Shown one piece after another: positions 18,727 through 27,683 of a stretch of 59,501 nt of DNA. The position numbers and the translations under genes were made by a program. This DNA comes from Nocardioides iriomotensis. GTDB taxonomy: Bacteria; Actinomycetota; Actinomycetes; Propionibacteriales; Nocardioidaceae. The notes under the pieces are model-generated. The model saw nothing but the letters and a program-made list of their open reading frames with translations. It searched no databases and was not told where the DNA came from. The stretch spans positions 1-59,501 of the forward strand of contig NZ_SDPU01000008.1 in NCBI RefSeq assembly GCF_004168035.1. Reading direction: 5' to 3'. Every line of letters starts with the position of its first letter. Positions within the stretch are counted from its first letter, which is position 1.

Positions 18727-19607
18727 CGTGGCCTCAGCGCGAGGATCTCGCGTCCCTCGTCGGGGGTGGCGACGTGCGCGCCCATGCTCTCGACGATGGT
18801 GCGCGCCCGCTCGACCAGCTGCGCGTTGGTCGCCTTGACCCCTCGGCTCAGGTAGAGGTTGTCCTCGAGCCCGACCCGGACGTGGCCGCCGAGCAGGACC
18901 GACTGGGCGACCCAGGGCATCTGCATCGCGCCGAGCGCGAACGACGCCCACACGGCGCCGTCGGGGAGCTGGTTGACCATCGTGGCCAGCAGGGCCGGCT
19001 CGGACGGCGCGCCGTACGGGATGCCCATGCAGAGCTGGTACATGGCCGGGGCGTCCACGAGCCCTTCCTCGACGAGCGCGTTGGCGAACCAGAGGTGGCC
19101 GGTGTCGAAGATCTCCATCTCGACGCGCACGCCGAGCTGCTGGATCTTCTTCGCGCCCTCGCGCAGCATGTCGGGCGTGCTGACGTAGACCAGGCTGCCC
19201 TCGCCGAAGTTGAGGCTGCCGCAGTCCAGCGTGCAGATGTCCGGGAGCAGCTCCTCGACGTGCGGGAGCCGGTCGACGCCGCTGACCAGGTCGGTGCCCT
19301 CGAGGAAGGTCGTCGGATCGTGGGGGTCGAGCACCAGGTCACCGCCCATCCCGGCGGTGGTGTTGATGATGACGTCGACGTCGGCGGCGCGGATCCGCTC
19401 GACCACCTCGCGGTAGAGCGCGACGTCGCGCGAGCCGGCACCGGTCTCCGGGTCGCGCACGTGGACGTGCACGATCGTGGCCCCCGCCCGCGCCGCGGCG
19501 ATGCCCGACTCGGCGATCTGCTCGGGGGTCACGGGCACGTGCTCGGAGCGACCCACGGTGTCGCCGGCGCCGGTCAGCGCGCACGTGATCATGACGTTGC
19601 GGTTCAC
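18723..19607 (-). CDS. cdhC: Dehydrocarnitine cleavage enzyme, beta-keto acid cleavage enzyme family (CdhC-like)
   Basis: 294 residues from a GTG with AGGAGTCCTCC upstream. The BKACE (DUF849) TIM barrel is recognisable from [14 protein letters not shown], the zinc-binding [10 protein letters not shown] (near residue 47) and [11 protein letters not shown] (near residue 80). The family condenses a 3-keto acid with acetyl-CoA. The carnitine subgroup converts 3-dehydrocarnitine and acetyl-CoA into betainyl-CoA and acetoacetate. Subgroup assignment rests on overall similarity and on CdhA and CdhB lying directly downstream. It is 58 bases after the ABC ATPase gene. Confidence 0.82.
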   Translation of the reverse strand: MNRNVMITCALTGAGDTVGRSEHVPVTPEQIAESGIAAARAGATIVHVHVRDPETGAGSRDVALYREVVERIRAADVDVIINTTAGMGGDLVLDPHDPTTFLEGTDLVSGVDRLPHVEELLPDICTLDCGSLNFGEGSLVYVSTPDMLREGAKKIQQLGVRVEMEIFDTGHLWFANALVEEGLVDAPAMYQLCMGIPYGAPSEPALLATMVNQLPDGAVWASFALGAMQMPWVAQSVLLGGHVRVGLEDNLYLSRGVKATNAQLVERARTIVESMGAHVATPDEGREILALRPR

Positions 19608-19665
19608 GGGGAGGACTCCTTCTGTGTCGGCGGATCCGTGCGGCCGGGGAGGGCCGCGGGCGACG

Positions 19666-21480
19666 TCAGTCGATCCTCGGGCTGTTGGACAGCAGGGTGC
19701 GCGTGTAGTCCTCGCGCGGGGTGTCCATCACCGTCACCACCGAGCCGGACTCGACGACGTGCCCGGCCTGCAGGATCTCCACGCGCGCGGCGATCGAGCG
19801 GACCAGCGCGAGGTTGTGCGTCACGAAGAGCATGCTGATGCCGCGCTGCTGCCGCAGGCCCTCGAGCAGGGCGACGATCGAGCCCTGCACCGACACGTCG
19901 AGCGCCGAGGTGATCTCGTCGCAGATCATCACGTCGGGCTCGGCGGCCAGGGCCCGGGCGATCGCGACGCGCTGCCGCTCACCTCCGGAGAGCCGGCTGG
20001 CCTGGTAGTGCAGCATCCCGGAGCCGAGGGCCACGTGCTCCATCAGCTCGACCACCCGGTCGGTGGCCTGCTTGCCCTTGGCGATGCCGAAGAGCTCCAT
20101 CGGACGCTTGATGATCTGCTCGATCGTCAGGCGCGGGTTCAGCGACAGGTAGGGGTTCTGGAAGATGTACTGGATCCGCCGGCGGTCCTCGACGCTCCGG
20201 CTTCGGGCGCTCTTCGCCAGCTCGCGGCCCTCGAACCTGATCGTGCCGGTCCACTCCTTGTGCAGGCCCCCGACCGACCGGGAGATGGTGGTCTTGCCGC
20301 TGCCGGACTCGCCGACCAGCGCGACCACCTCACCCTTGGCGAGGTCGAAGCTCACGCCGTGCACGACCCGCTTGCGGCCGTAGAAGACGTCGAGCCCCTC
20401 GACGGACATGATCACGTCGCGTGCCTTGTCGGGGTCGGCGTCCGGGACCGTCCCGCGGTTGATGTCCCACGTGCCGATCTCCTCGACGCGGATGCACCGC
20501 ACCTCGTGGTCGGGTGCGACGGTGCGCAGCGCCGGGACCTCCTGCCGGCACCGGTCCACGACGAACGCGCACCGGTCGTTGAAGCGGCAGCCGTCCGGGC
20601 GGGCACCCGGAGCCGGCGTACGGCCAGGGATGCCCGACAGCGCGCGCGCCTGGCTCAGGTGCGGGATCGAGTCGAGCAGAGCGCGCGTGTAGGGGTGCGC
20701 GGGGTTGGCGAAGATCGTGTCCTTGGGCCCGAGCTCGGCGATCTGCCCGGCGTACATGACGGCCACGCGGTCGGCGATGTTGGCCACCACGGCGAGGTCG
20801 TGGGTGACGTAGAGGGCGCTCACCCGGTAGGTGCGGCACAGCTCCGCCATCGTGTCGAGCACCATCTTCTGGGTGGTGACGTCGAGGCCGGTGGTCGGCT
20901 CGTCGAGGACGAGCACCTTGGGCTTGGGCAGGAACGCCATGGCGAGCGCGACGCGCTGCACCTGGCCGCCGGAGAGCTGGTGGGCGTAGCGCTTGAGGAA
21001 CTCGTCGTCGTTGGGCAGGCCTACCTCGGCCAGTCCTGCGCGCGCCCCTTCCAGCCGGGACTCGGCGGTGCCGATGCCGCGCAGCTCCTGGAGCTCGACG
21101 AGCTGCTTGCCGATCCGGATGCTCGGGTTGAGGGCCGACGCGGGGTCCTGCGGCACGTAGGCGATCTCCTCACCGCGGAGCTTGCGGACCTCCTTCCACG
21201 GGAGCGTGAGCACGTCGCGGTCCTCGAGCAGGACCCTGCCGGAGGAGATCAGCGCGCCAGCCCGGGAGTAGCCGAGCAGCGAGGTCCCGACGGTGGTCTT
21301 GCCGGAGCCGGACTCGCCGACCAGGCCGACGACCTCGCCGGGGCGCAGCACCAGGTCGATGTCGTCGACGACGTCGACGGGCCGTCCGGTCAGGGTGACA
21401 CCGAGGTCCTCGATGACGAGCCCACCGGACCCGGTCGCCATGGGGGTGCCATTAGGTGCATCGGGTGAGGTGGTCGTCAT
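19666..21480 (-). CDS. Peptide/nickel-type ABC importer, fused two-domain ATP-binding protein (DppD-DppF type)
   Basis: 604 residues carrying two complete ABC ATPase domains. The first has [16 protein letters not shown] (near residue 55), [12 protein letters not shown] and [12 protein letters not shown], followed by the oligopeptide-transporter C-terminal motif with cysteines ([20 protein letters not shown]). The second has [16 protein letters not shown] (near residue 390), [19 protein letters not shown] and DEITSALD. It powers uptake through the two permeases encoded just upstream. The start ATG 21480 lies 13 bases after the second permease gene. Confidence 0.9.
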   Translation of the reverse strand: MTTTSPDAPNGTPMATGSGGLVIEDLGVTLTGRPVDVVDDIDLVLRPGEVVGLVGESGSGKTTVGTSLLGYSRAGALISSGRVLLEDRDVLTLPWKEVRKLRGEEIAYVPQDPASALNPSIRIGKQLVELQELRGIGTAESRLEGARAGLAEVGLPNDDEFLKRYAHQLSGGQVQRVALAMAFLPKPKVLVLDEPTTGLDVTTQKMVLDTMAELCRTYRVSALYVTHDLAVVANIADRVAVMYAGQIAELGPKDTIFANPAHPYTRALLDSIPHLSQARALSGIPGRTPAPGARPDGCRFNDRCAFVVDRCRQEVPALRTVAPDHEVRCIRVEEIGTWDINRGTVPDADPDKARDVIMSVEGLDVFYGRKRVVHGVSFDLAKGEVVALVGESGSGKTTISRSVGGLHKEWTGTIRFEGRELAKSARSRSVEDRRRIQYIFQNPYLSLNPRLTIEQIIKRPMELFGIAKGKQATDRVVELMEHVALGSGMLHYQASRLSGGERQRVAIARALAAEPDVMICDEITSALDVSVQGSIVALLEGLRQQRGISMLFVTHNLALVRSIAARVEILQAGHVVESGSVVTVMDTPREDYTRTLLSNSPRID

Positions 21481-21493
21481 CGTCGTCCCCTCG

Positions 21494-22336
21494 TCACTCG
21501 CCGCGCTGCGCGAGCTGCGCGAGGCCGTCGGCCATCAGGTTGGTGGCGATGGTGAAGATCGCGATCATGATCACCGGCGCCAGCACCGCCCAGGGCTGCG
21601 TGGCCAGGCCGAGCCGGTTCTCGTTGATCATCTGGCCCCAGTTGGCCGCGCCCGGGTCGGCCGCGAAGCCCAGGAAGCCGAGAGCCGCGACGATGCCGAT
21701 CGAGTAGGTGAGCCGCAGGCCGGCCTCCGCCAGGAGCGGTCCGGTCATGTTGGGCAGCACCTCGGCGAGGATCACCCGGGAGCGCTTCTCGCCCAGCGCC
21801 TCGGCGGCGACGACGAAGTCGCGGGACACGATGCCCAGGGCGACACCGCGCGCGACGCGTGCCACGCGGGGCGCGTGCGAGGTGCCGACGAGCACGATGA
21901 TCACCCACGGTGCGGGGTTCTGCAGCGCGGTCAGCACGACCAGGGCCAGCAGGATCTGCGGGAAGGCGAGGAGGACGTCGTTGAGGCGCATGATCACCTC
22001 GTCCCACCAGCCGCCGCCGTAGGCCGCGACCACGCCGATGGCGATCCCGAGCACCATGCCGACGATGGTCGCCAGCACGGAGATGACCAGGACCCCCCAG
22101 CCGCCGTACATGACCCGGCTGAGCACGTCCTGGCCGAGGTAGTCGGTGCCCAGGACGCCGATCGGCGAGTACGGCGGCCCGGTCGTCTCGTTCTCGCCGT
22201 ACGGCGCGAAGAACGGCGCGAAGATCGCGAACAGCACGACCAGCAGCGTCACGCCCCCGCCCACCGAGAACCGCTTCTGCTTCAGCGCGCGCCGGAGGAA
22301 GGACGGCGCTGCGGGGCTGCTCGTCGTGGCACTCAT
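21494..22336 (-). CDS. Peptide-type ABC transporter permease (DppC-like)
   Basis: 280 residues from ATG 22336. The N-terminal helix and the periplasmic segment GVLGTDYLGQDVLSRVMYGG are characteristic of DppC/OppC. About six helices are visible, with the ATPase-contacting EAA-type loop EALGEKRSRVILAEVLPNM. The start overlaps the stop of the DppB-like gene by 4 bases. Within this operon the imported solute may be carnitine, an acyl- or sulfo-ester of it, or a peptide; the permease sequence does not decide. Confidence 0.88.
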   Translation of the reverse strand: MSATTSSPAAPSFLRRALKQKRFSVGGGVTLLVVLFAIFAPFFAPYGENETTGPPYSPIGVLGTDYLGQDVLSRVMYGGWGVLVISVLATIVGMVLGIAIGVVAAYGGGWWDEVIMRLNDVLLAFPQILLALVVLTALQNPAPWVIIVLVGTSHAPRVARVARGVALGIVSRDFVVAAEALGEKRSRVILAEVLPNMTGPLLAEAGLRLTYSIGIVAALGFLGFAADPGAANWGQMINENRLGLATQPWAVLAPVIMIAIFTIATNLMADGLAQLAQRGE

Positions 22337-23367
22337 TGGGAGATCGCCGTCCTCGCTCGGGGGGTCAGCAGGATGGAGAGGATGTCCGCGACCAGGTTCA
22401 CCGCGATGTAGACCGCGGCGATGATCATGCTGAGCGCCTGGACCATCGGCACGTCGTGGTTGCGGACCGAGTCGACCAGCTGGCGGCCGATGCCGGGGTA
22501 GGCGAACAGCGTCTCGACCAGGACCACGCCGCCGGCGAGCCAGGCCAGCTGGAGCGCGATCACCTGGATGCCCGGCACGATCGCGTTGAGCAGCGCGTGC
22601 TTGCGCATCACCACCGGCTCGGGGATGCCCTTGAGCCGGGCCAGCTCGACGTAGTCGCTGTCCAGCACCTCGAGCAGGGTCGCGCGCACGATCCGCGAGA
22701 CGTAGGGCGTCACGGCCAGCACCAGGGTCGCGACCGGCAGCACCATGCCTGCCGGCTGGTCCCACGGGTGGCCGGTCGGCGAGACGAGCGTGACCGCCGG
22801 GAGGACGTGGAAGACCGTGGTCGAGAACAGCGCGACGAGCAGGATGCCGATCACGAACTCCGGCACGCCCGCGAGCCCCAGGAGGATCGTCTGGATGACC
22901 GTGTCCGGTCGGCGCCGGCGGTAGTGCGCGGAGATCATGGCGATGCCGAAGGCGAGCGGGATCATCACGGCGGCGGCGAGCAGCACCAGCACCAGGGTGT
23001 TCAGGACGTTCGCGGAGATCTGGCCCCACACCGGCTGCTGGTTGGCCAGCGAGGTGCCCGGGTCTCCGGTGAGGAGCCCGCCCAGCCAGTCGAAGTAGCG
23101 CGCGACGAGACCCTGGTCGGCGTTCAGCTGGGCCTCGAGCTGGGCCACCCGGCCGGGGTTGGAGTTGTAGTCGCGGCCGAGGATCGCGCGCACCGGGTCG
23201 CCGAGCGCGACGGTGGCCACGTAGACCAGGACCGAGACGAGCCAGAGGGTCAGGAGCGCCAGCCCGATCCGGCGCAGCAGCCACACCGCCCACGCCGCCC
23301 CGCCGTGCCGGCCCCGCGGAGGTGCGACCTCCTCGAGCGGATCAGGGAGAGTCGCGACCTGGCTCAT
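22333..23367 (-). CDS. Peptide-type ABC transporter permease (DppB-like)
   Basis: 344 residues from ATG 23367, one base after the substrate-binding-protein stop. Helix 1 (RRIGLALLTLWLVSVLVYVA) is followed by the usual long periplasmic loop, including ARYFDWLGGLLTGDPGTSL. The EAA loop is VELARLKGIPEPVVMRKHALLNAIVP near residue 245, and LVETLFAYPGIGRQLVDS is typical of DppB/OppB. It forms the channel with the DppC-like protein. Confidence 0.9.
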   Translation of the reverse strand: MSQVATLPDPLEEVAPPRGRHGGAAWAVWLLRRIGLALLTLWLVSVLVYVATVALGDPVRAILGRDYNSNPGRVAQLEAQLNADQGLVARYFDWLGGLLTGDPGTSLANQQPVWGQISANVLNTLVLVLLAAAVMIPLAFGIAMISAHYRRRRPDTVIQTILLGLAGVPEFVIGILLVALFSTTVFHVLPAVTLVSPTGHPWDQPAGMVLPVATLVLAVTPYVSRIVRATLLEVLDSDYVELARLKGIPEPVVMRKHALLNAIVPGIQVIALQLAWLAGGVVLVETLFAYPGIGRQLVDSVRNHDVPMVQALSMIIAAVYIAVNLVADILSILLTPRARTAISQ

Positions 23368-23368
23368 G

Positions 23369-24976
23369 TCAGACCGACACCTTCTGGAACTTGTAGGAAC
23401 CCAGCGGGAGGTACTTGCTCGGCTCCAGTCCCTGGACGTTGGCGGCGTACCCGTCGACCTGCTGCCGGAAGCCCCAGATGATCAGGCCGCCCTCGTTGTA
23501 CTCGATCTCCTGCGCCTGGTGGAGCAGGTCGTTGCGCTTCGCCTCGTCGAGCGTCTGCGCCGCGGTGTTGACCAGGTCGCGGTGCTCCGCGTTGTCCCAG
23601 TGCGTCTCGTTGTACGTGCCGCCCTGGGCGGGCGGGAACGTGCCGACCGCGGCCTGCGGGATGTAGTTGCGGGTGTTCCAGAAGTCCTGGGCGAACGGGT
23701 AGGAGAGGTAGTCGTCGTCGTAGAAGGGCGTCTTCTTGGTGACCTTCACGTCGACGCCGGCGAGCTTGGCCTGCTCGACGAACAGGTTGGCCGCGGCCGG
23801 GGCGACCGAGCTGATGTCGTCGCCGGTGAAGAGCTCGACCTGCAGCCCCTCGTGGCCGGCCTCCTTGAGCAGCGACTTGGCCTGGTCGATGTCCTGCTCG
23901 CGCTGGGGCAGGTCGTTCGCGTACGCCGCGTCGAACGGCGCGTAGAGGTCGTTGCCCAGCGAGCCGTAGCCGCTGAGGGTCTGGTCGATCATGGCCTGCC
24001 GGTCGACGATGAGCCGCATCGCCTGACGGACCTTCACGTCGGAGAACGGCGCCACGTCGACGCGCATCGTGAACGGCACCCAGGCCCCGGTCTCGGAGAT
24101 CAGCACGCCACCGCCGGCACCCTTGATGGTCTCGATGAGGTTGTAGGGCAGGTTGTCGACGGTCTGGATCTGCCCGGCCTGCAGCGCGTTGACCTTCGCG
24201 TTGTCGTCGGTGAAGTCCTGGATGTGCAGCTCGTCCACGAAGGCGGCGTCGCCCCAGTAGTCGGCGTACTTGGTGAAGACGCTGGTCTTGCCGGGCTCGA
24301 AGGACTTGTACTGGAAGGCGCCGGTGCCGACCGGGTTCGCGAGGTCGAAGTCGGTCGGGATGATGCCCAGGGTGTACTCCGCCAGCAGCGAGTCGAGGAT
24401 CGCGTACGGCGCCTTGAGCGCGAGCTCCAGCGTGGTGTCGTCGACCACCTTCGTCGACTGGAAGTCGATGATCTGGGAGAGCTGGCCACCGGCCGACAGC
24501 GGCTTCTTCGGGTCGGCGACGCGCTGGATGCTGAACCAGGCGTCCTCGGCCGTGACCGGCTTGCCGTTGTGGAAGGTGACGCCCGAGCGCATCTTGATGG
24601 TCCACTTCGAGCCGTCCGAGGAGGACTCGACGGACTCGGCCAGAGCGGGCTCGAGCTCGTAGTTGCTGTTCCAGAACAGGAGCGGCTCGAACAGGTTGCT
24701 GACCCGCGCGATGTCCGGGTTGGTGACCGGCTGGTGCGGGTCGAGCGTGTCCTTGCTGCCGCCACCGGTGGCGCCGTGGATGAGGATGCCGCCGTTGTTC
24801 TGCGGGCCGCCGCCGCCGTTCCCGCCACCACCGTCGTCACCGCCCCCGCAGGCGGAAAGCAGGCCACCACCCGCGACCGCCGCGACACCGAGGCCGGAGT
24901 ACTTGAGCAGCTGGCGCCGGGAGATACCCGGCACGTTGTTCCGGATCTGGTTCACTTCGTGACTCCTCGGTTGCAT
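23369..24976 (-). CDS. Extracellular solute-binding protein, family 5, Tat lipoprotein
   Basis: 535 residues. A twin-arginine lipoprotein signal is clear: SRRQLLKYSGLG (Arg20-Arg21) and lipobox LLSAC with Cys43, followed by a glycine/aspartate linker. The mature domain has the family 5 features DTLDPHQPVT, LFEPLLFW, SKWTIKMRSGVTFHNGKPVTAEDA and VGTGAFQYKSFEPG. It captures the substrate outside the membrane for the DppBC-like channel. It is the first gene of the minus-strand operon, 76 bases from the divergent IclR gene, so it is likely the most directly regulated. Confidence 0.92.
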   Translation of the reverse strand: MQPRSHEVNQIRNNVPGISRRQLLKYSGLGVAAVAGGGLLSACGGGDDGGGGNGGGGPQNNGGILIHGATGGGSKDTLDPHQPVTNPDIARVSNLFEPLLFWNSNYELEPALAESVESSSDGSKWTIKMRSGVTFHNGKPVTAEDAWFSIQRVADPKKPLSAGGQLSQIIDFQSTKVVDDTTLELALKAPYAILDSLLAEYTLGIIPTDFDLANPVGTGAFQYKSFEPGKTSVFTKYADYWGDAAFVDELHIQDFTDDNAKVNALQAGQIQTVDNLPYNLIETIKGAGGGVLISETGAWVPFTMRVDVAPFSDVKVRQAMRLIVDRQAMIDQTLSGYGSLGNDLYAPFDAAYANDLPQREQDIDQAKSLLKEAGHEGLQVELFTGDDISSVAPAAANLFVEQAKLAGVDVKVTKKTPFYDDDYLSYPFAQDFWNTRNYIPQAAVGTFPPAQGGTYNETHWDNAEHRDLVNTAAQTLDEAKRNDLLHQAQEIEYNEGGLIIWGFRQQVDGYAANVQGLEPSKYLPLGSYKFQKVSV

Positions 24977-24981
24977 GATGC

Positions 24982-25014
24982 GAACTCCGGGTGTGTTCTA
25001 CGGAACATAAGTTC
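24982..25014. promoter_or_regulatory. Array of GAAC/GTTC half-sites, putative IclR-family operator
   Basis: Four alternating half-sites lie in 33 bases: GAAC 24982, GTTC 24995, GAAC 25003, GTTC 25011. The best palindrome is TGTTC-TACG-GAACA (24994-25007), overlapping GAAC-ATAA-GTTC (25003-25014). The array sits in the only gap between the transporter operon and the divergent IclR gene, where both promoters must lie. IclR-family proteins bind such short palindromes; the assignment to this regulator is inference. Confidence 0.55.
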
Positions 25015-25052
25015 GCTCGGAGCGGGGGTCAATGGTCAGAGGAGTGGGTTCT

Positions 25053-25892
25053 GTGTCTACGCGCGATACGCAACACGCCCCTTCAAGCGCAACGGACGGA
25101 AGGCCCACGTCCGGGCGCGTGCAGTCCGTCGAGCGGGCGGCGGCCATCCTCCGCGCGGTCGCGGCCTCCGACGGTCCGTCCGCGTCGGCGCCTGCCCTCG
25201 CCGAGACGGTCGGGCTGAACCGCACGACCACGTGGCGGATCCTGGCGACCCTCGAGCAGCAGCGGCTGGTGAGCCTCGACCGCGAGACCGGCTGGTACTC
25301 CCTCGGCTTCGGGCTGCTCGACCTCGCGGGGCAGGCGGGCCGCGAGTCGCTGGCCAGGTCGGCGCGGGCGGTGCTGCAGCGGATCGCCTCCGAGACGGGA
25401 GAGACCGCGGCGCTCGCGGTGGTCCGGGACGGAGCGCTCACCTACGTCACCGAGGCGACGCCCGGGACCGTGGTGTCGGCCGGCTGGCAGGGCCGGCACG
25501 TCCCCCTCCACGCGACCTCGACAGGCAAGGCCCTGCTGGCCTTCTCCGACCCCGCCGACCTCCGCAGGCTCCTCGAGCTGTCCCGCGGCGGACGCCTGCT
25601 CCGGCACACCCCCACGACGATCACCTCGCTCACCGCCCTCACGAAGGAGCTCATGATCACGCGCGAGCGTGCGTTCGCGGTGTGCCGGGGCGAGTTCGAG
25701 AGCGCGGCGTGGGGAGTGTCGGCGCCGGTGCTCGACGCCACCGGGAGGCCGGTCGCGGTCGTCAGCGTGTGGGGTCCGAGCGAACGCCTCACAGAGCAGC
25801 GGTTCGAGGAGCTCGGCGCGATCGTCGTCGCCGGCGCCGAGGAGATCGCGGGACGGCAGACCCCCGCCACGGCGGACCGGGACCCTGGCTGA
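25053..25892 (+). CDS. IclR family transcriptional regulator of the carnitine/ABC operon
   Basis: 279 residues from GTG 25053, preferred because AGAGGAG ends 8 bases upstream; ATG 25032 is the alternative. The N-terminal winged helix-turn-helix (SVERAAAILRAV, ALAETVGLNRTTTWRILATLEQQ, residues 25-80) binds DNA. The C-terminal effector domain contains WQGRHVPLHATSTGKALLAF and WGVSAPVLDATGRPVAVVSVWGP, which are typical of IclR. It is divergent from the importer and cdh genes and probably controls them in response to a pathway intermediate. Confidence 0.88.
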   Translation: MSTRDTQHAPSSATDGRPTSGRVQSVERAAAILRAVAASDGPSASAPALAETVGLNRTTTWRILATLEQQRLVSLDRETGWYSLGFGLLDLAGQAGRESLARSARAVLQRIASETGETAALAVVRDGALTYVTEATPGTVVSAGWQGRHVPLHATSTGKALLAFSDPADLRRLLELSRGGRLLRHTPTTITSLTALTKELMITRERAFAVCRGEFESAAWGVSAPVLDATGRPVAVVSVWGPSERLTEQRFEELGAIVVAGAEEIAGRQTPATADRDPG

Positions 25893-25901
25893 CCGGACGC
25901 G

Positions 25902-26444
25902 TCAGGTGGCGCCAGGCCCGAGCTGCTCGGCGAAGTGCTCGGCGAACCGCTGGACGGCGTCCCACTCGGTGTAGACGTAGTCGCGGGAGGTGTCGAGGCC
26001 GAGCTCGCCGGGCTTGTCCTTGGCGATCCGCTTCATCAGGTGCCGCTTGACGAAGCCGTACTGGGTGTAGAGCAGGGCACCGCTGAACAGCGCGACCTGG
26101 TCGGGGCGCCAGCCCGTCTCCTCCTCGAAGCGGTCGACGTACCCCTCGGCCTCCTGGGTGTCGCCGTGCGCCGCGAGGCTGACCGAGAAGAACGCCGACG
26201 GCAGCCGGTCGAGGAGGTCGCGGTTCTTGTGCACCATCTGGACGACCCTCTTGTCGTGCTTGCCCATGTGGATGGACGCCCCGATGACCACGCCGTCCCG
26301 GTCGCTCGGGATCGAGTCGCCGAGACTGTCGACGGCGACGGACTCGGCGTCGTGCCCGTCGCCCCGCAGCGCGTCGGCGATGACGTCGGCGATCTTGGCG
26401 GTCTGGCCTTCGGTCGTCCCGTAGACGACGAGGATCCTGGCCAC
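25902..26444 (-). CDS. Flavodoxin-domain protein (HemG/protoporphyrinogen oxidase-like)
   Basis: 180 residues from GTG 26444 with AGGGAGGTG upstream. The FMN phosphate loop is VVYGTTEGQTAKIADVIADAL (residues 6-26). GASIHMGKHDKRVVQMV and FFSVSLAAHGDT follow the HemG-type flavodoxin pattern. The C-terminal GALLYTQYGFVKRHLMKRIA also matches HemG-like proteins. HemG oxidises protoporphyrinogen with quinones in enterobacteria, whereas in actinobacteria these homologues are often stand-alone flavodoxins of unknown role. It converges with the IclR gene, the stops being 9 bases apart. Confidence 0.8.
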   Translation of the reverse strand: MARILVVYGTTEGQTAKIADVIADALRGDGHDAESVAVDSLGDSIPSDRDGVVIGASIHMGKHDKRVVQMVHKNRDLLDRLPSAFFSVSLAAHGDTQEAEGYVDRFEEETGWRPDQVALFSGALLYTQYGFVKRHLMKRIAKDKPGELGLDTSRDYVYTEWDAVQRFAEHFAEQLGPGAT

Positions 26445-26660
26445 GGCGGCACCTCCCTGGTCACTCCCGACCAGCGTGCGGCCTGTCCCCGGCGGCGCTG
26501 CAGGGGCGAAGGTCCTGTCGCGGCGGGCCCCAGGCAGGCCACCCGCGGCATGCGTCCGATGACACGCCTGGATGTCCGGAATGATCCCGGCGGACGATGG
26601 TGTCCGGTCGCGCGATTCCGTTGTACTGGCTGGCAACCGGGGGCGGGAGGGGGCCGTGTG

Positions 26661-27683
26661 ATGCGACGGAGACGCGTCGTCGTCACGGGGGGTGCGGGGT
26701 TCGTCGGGTCCCACCTCTGCGAGCGGATGCTGGACCTCGGCTTCGAGGTGCTGTGCATCGACAGCTTCCTCACCGGCCGGCGGAGGAACATCCGGCACCT
26801 GACGGGGCGGCCGGGGTTCCGCGTCACCGTCCAGGACGTCGCCGACCCCGTCGAGGTGGACGGCCCGGTCCACGCGGTGCTGCACCTCGCGTCGCCCGCC
26901 TCTCCCGTGGACTACCTCCGCTACCCGGTCGAGACCCTGAAGGCCGGCGCCCTGGGCACCTTGAACCTGCTCGAGCTCGCCGAGGCGAAGGGCGCCCGGT
27001 TCCTGCTCGCGTCCACGTCCGAGACGTACGGCGACCCGCTGGTCCATCCGCAGCCCGAGAGCTACTGGGGCAACGTCAACCCCGTCGGTCCGCGGTCGGT
27101 CTACGACGAGGCCAAGCGGTTCGCCGAGGCGGCGACGTCCGCCTTCCACGCGAACCGCGGCGTGGACACCCGGATCATCCGGATCTTCAACACCTTCGGC
27201 CCGAGGATGCGCGCCAACGACGGACGCGTCATCCCCACGTTCATCCACCAGGCGCTGGCCGGCCGGCCCCTGACGGTTGCCGGGGACGGTTCGCAGACAC
27301 GGTCGGTGTGCTACGTCGACGACCTCGTGGACGGCATCGTCGCCATGCTGCACGCCGACCATCCGGGTCCGGTCAACCTCGGCAACCCGCGGGAGCTCAC
27401 GGTGCTCGAGATCGCCGCGTTGATCCGCGAGCTCACCGGGTCCGGGTCGAGCGTGACCTTCGTCGACCGTCCCGTCGACGACCCCAGCCACCGCCGACCC
27501 GACATCTCGCTGGCCAAGGACCTGCTCGGCTGGGAGCCCCAGGTGGGCCTCGAGGACGGCCTGCTCCGCACGATCGCGTGGTTCCGCCGTCGGGCCGGGT
27601 CGACCGCAGCGGTCGTCATCCCGGAGCAGCCGGTGGCCGCAGGGCTGACGCTGCCTCCGCCGCCGGACCGAGCGACCGCGTGA
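26661..27683 (+). CDS. UDP-glucuronate decarboxylase (UXS), short-chain dehydrogenase fold
   Basis: 340 residues from ATG 26661, with a GTG immediately before it. The NAD-binding loop is TGGAGFVGSH (residues 9-18). The catalytic Thr/Ser region is ASTSETYGDPLVHPQPE, and Tyr148/Lys152 form the YxxxK pair. LASPASPVDYLRYPVETLKAG is a UXS hallmark. UXS converts UDP-glucuronate to UDP-xylose. It faces the glycan operon convergently, and its last 68 bases overlap the 3' end of the kinase gene. It likely supplies the donor sugar for that locus. The 216-base gap to the flavodoxin gene must hold its promoter; no clear boxes were seen. Confidence 0.85.
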   Translation: MRRRRVVVTGGAGFVGSHLCERMLDLGFEVLCIDSFLTGRRRNIRHLTGRPGFRVTVQDVADPVEVDGPVHAVLHLASPASPVDYLRYPVETLKAGALGTLNLLELAEAKGARFLLASTSETYGDPLVHPQPESYWGNVNPVGPRSVYDEAKRFAEAATSAFHANRGVDTRIIRIFNTFGPRMRANDGRVIPTFIHQALAGRPLTVAGDGSQTRSVCYVDDLVDGIVAMLHADHPGPVNLGNPRELTVLEIAALIRELTGSGSSVTFVDRPVDDPSHRRPDISLAKDLLGWEPQVGLEDGLLRTIAWFRRRAGSTAAVVIPEQPVAAGLTLPPPPDRATA

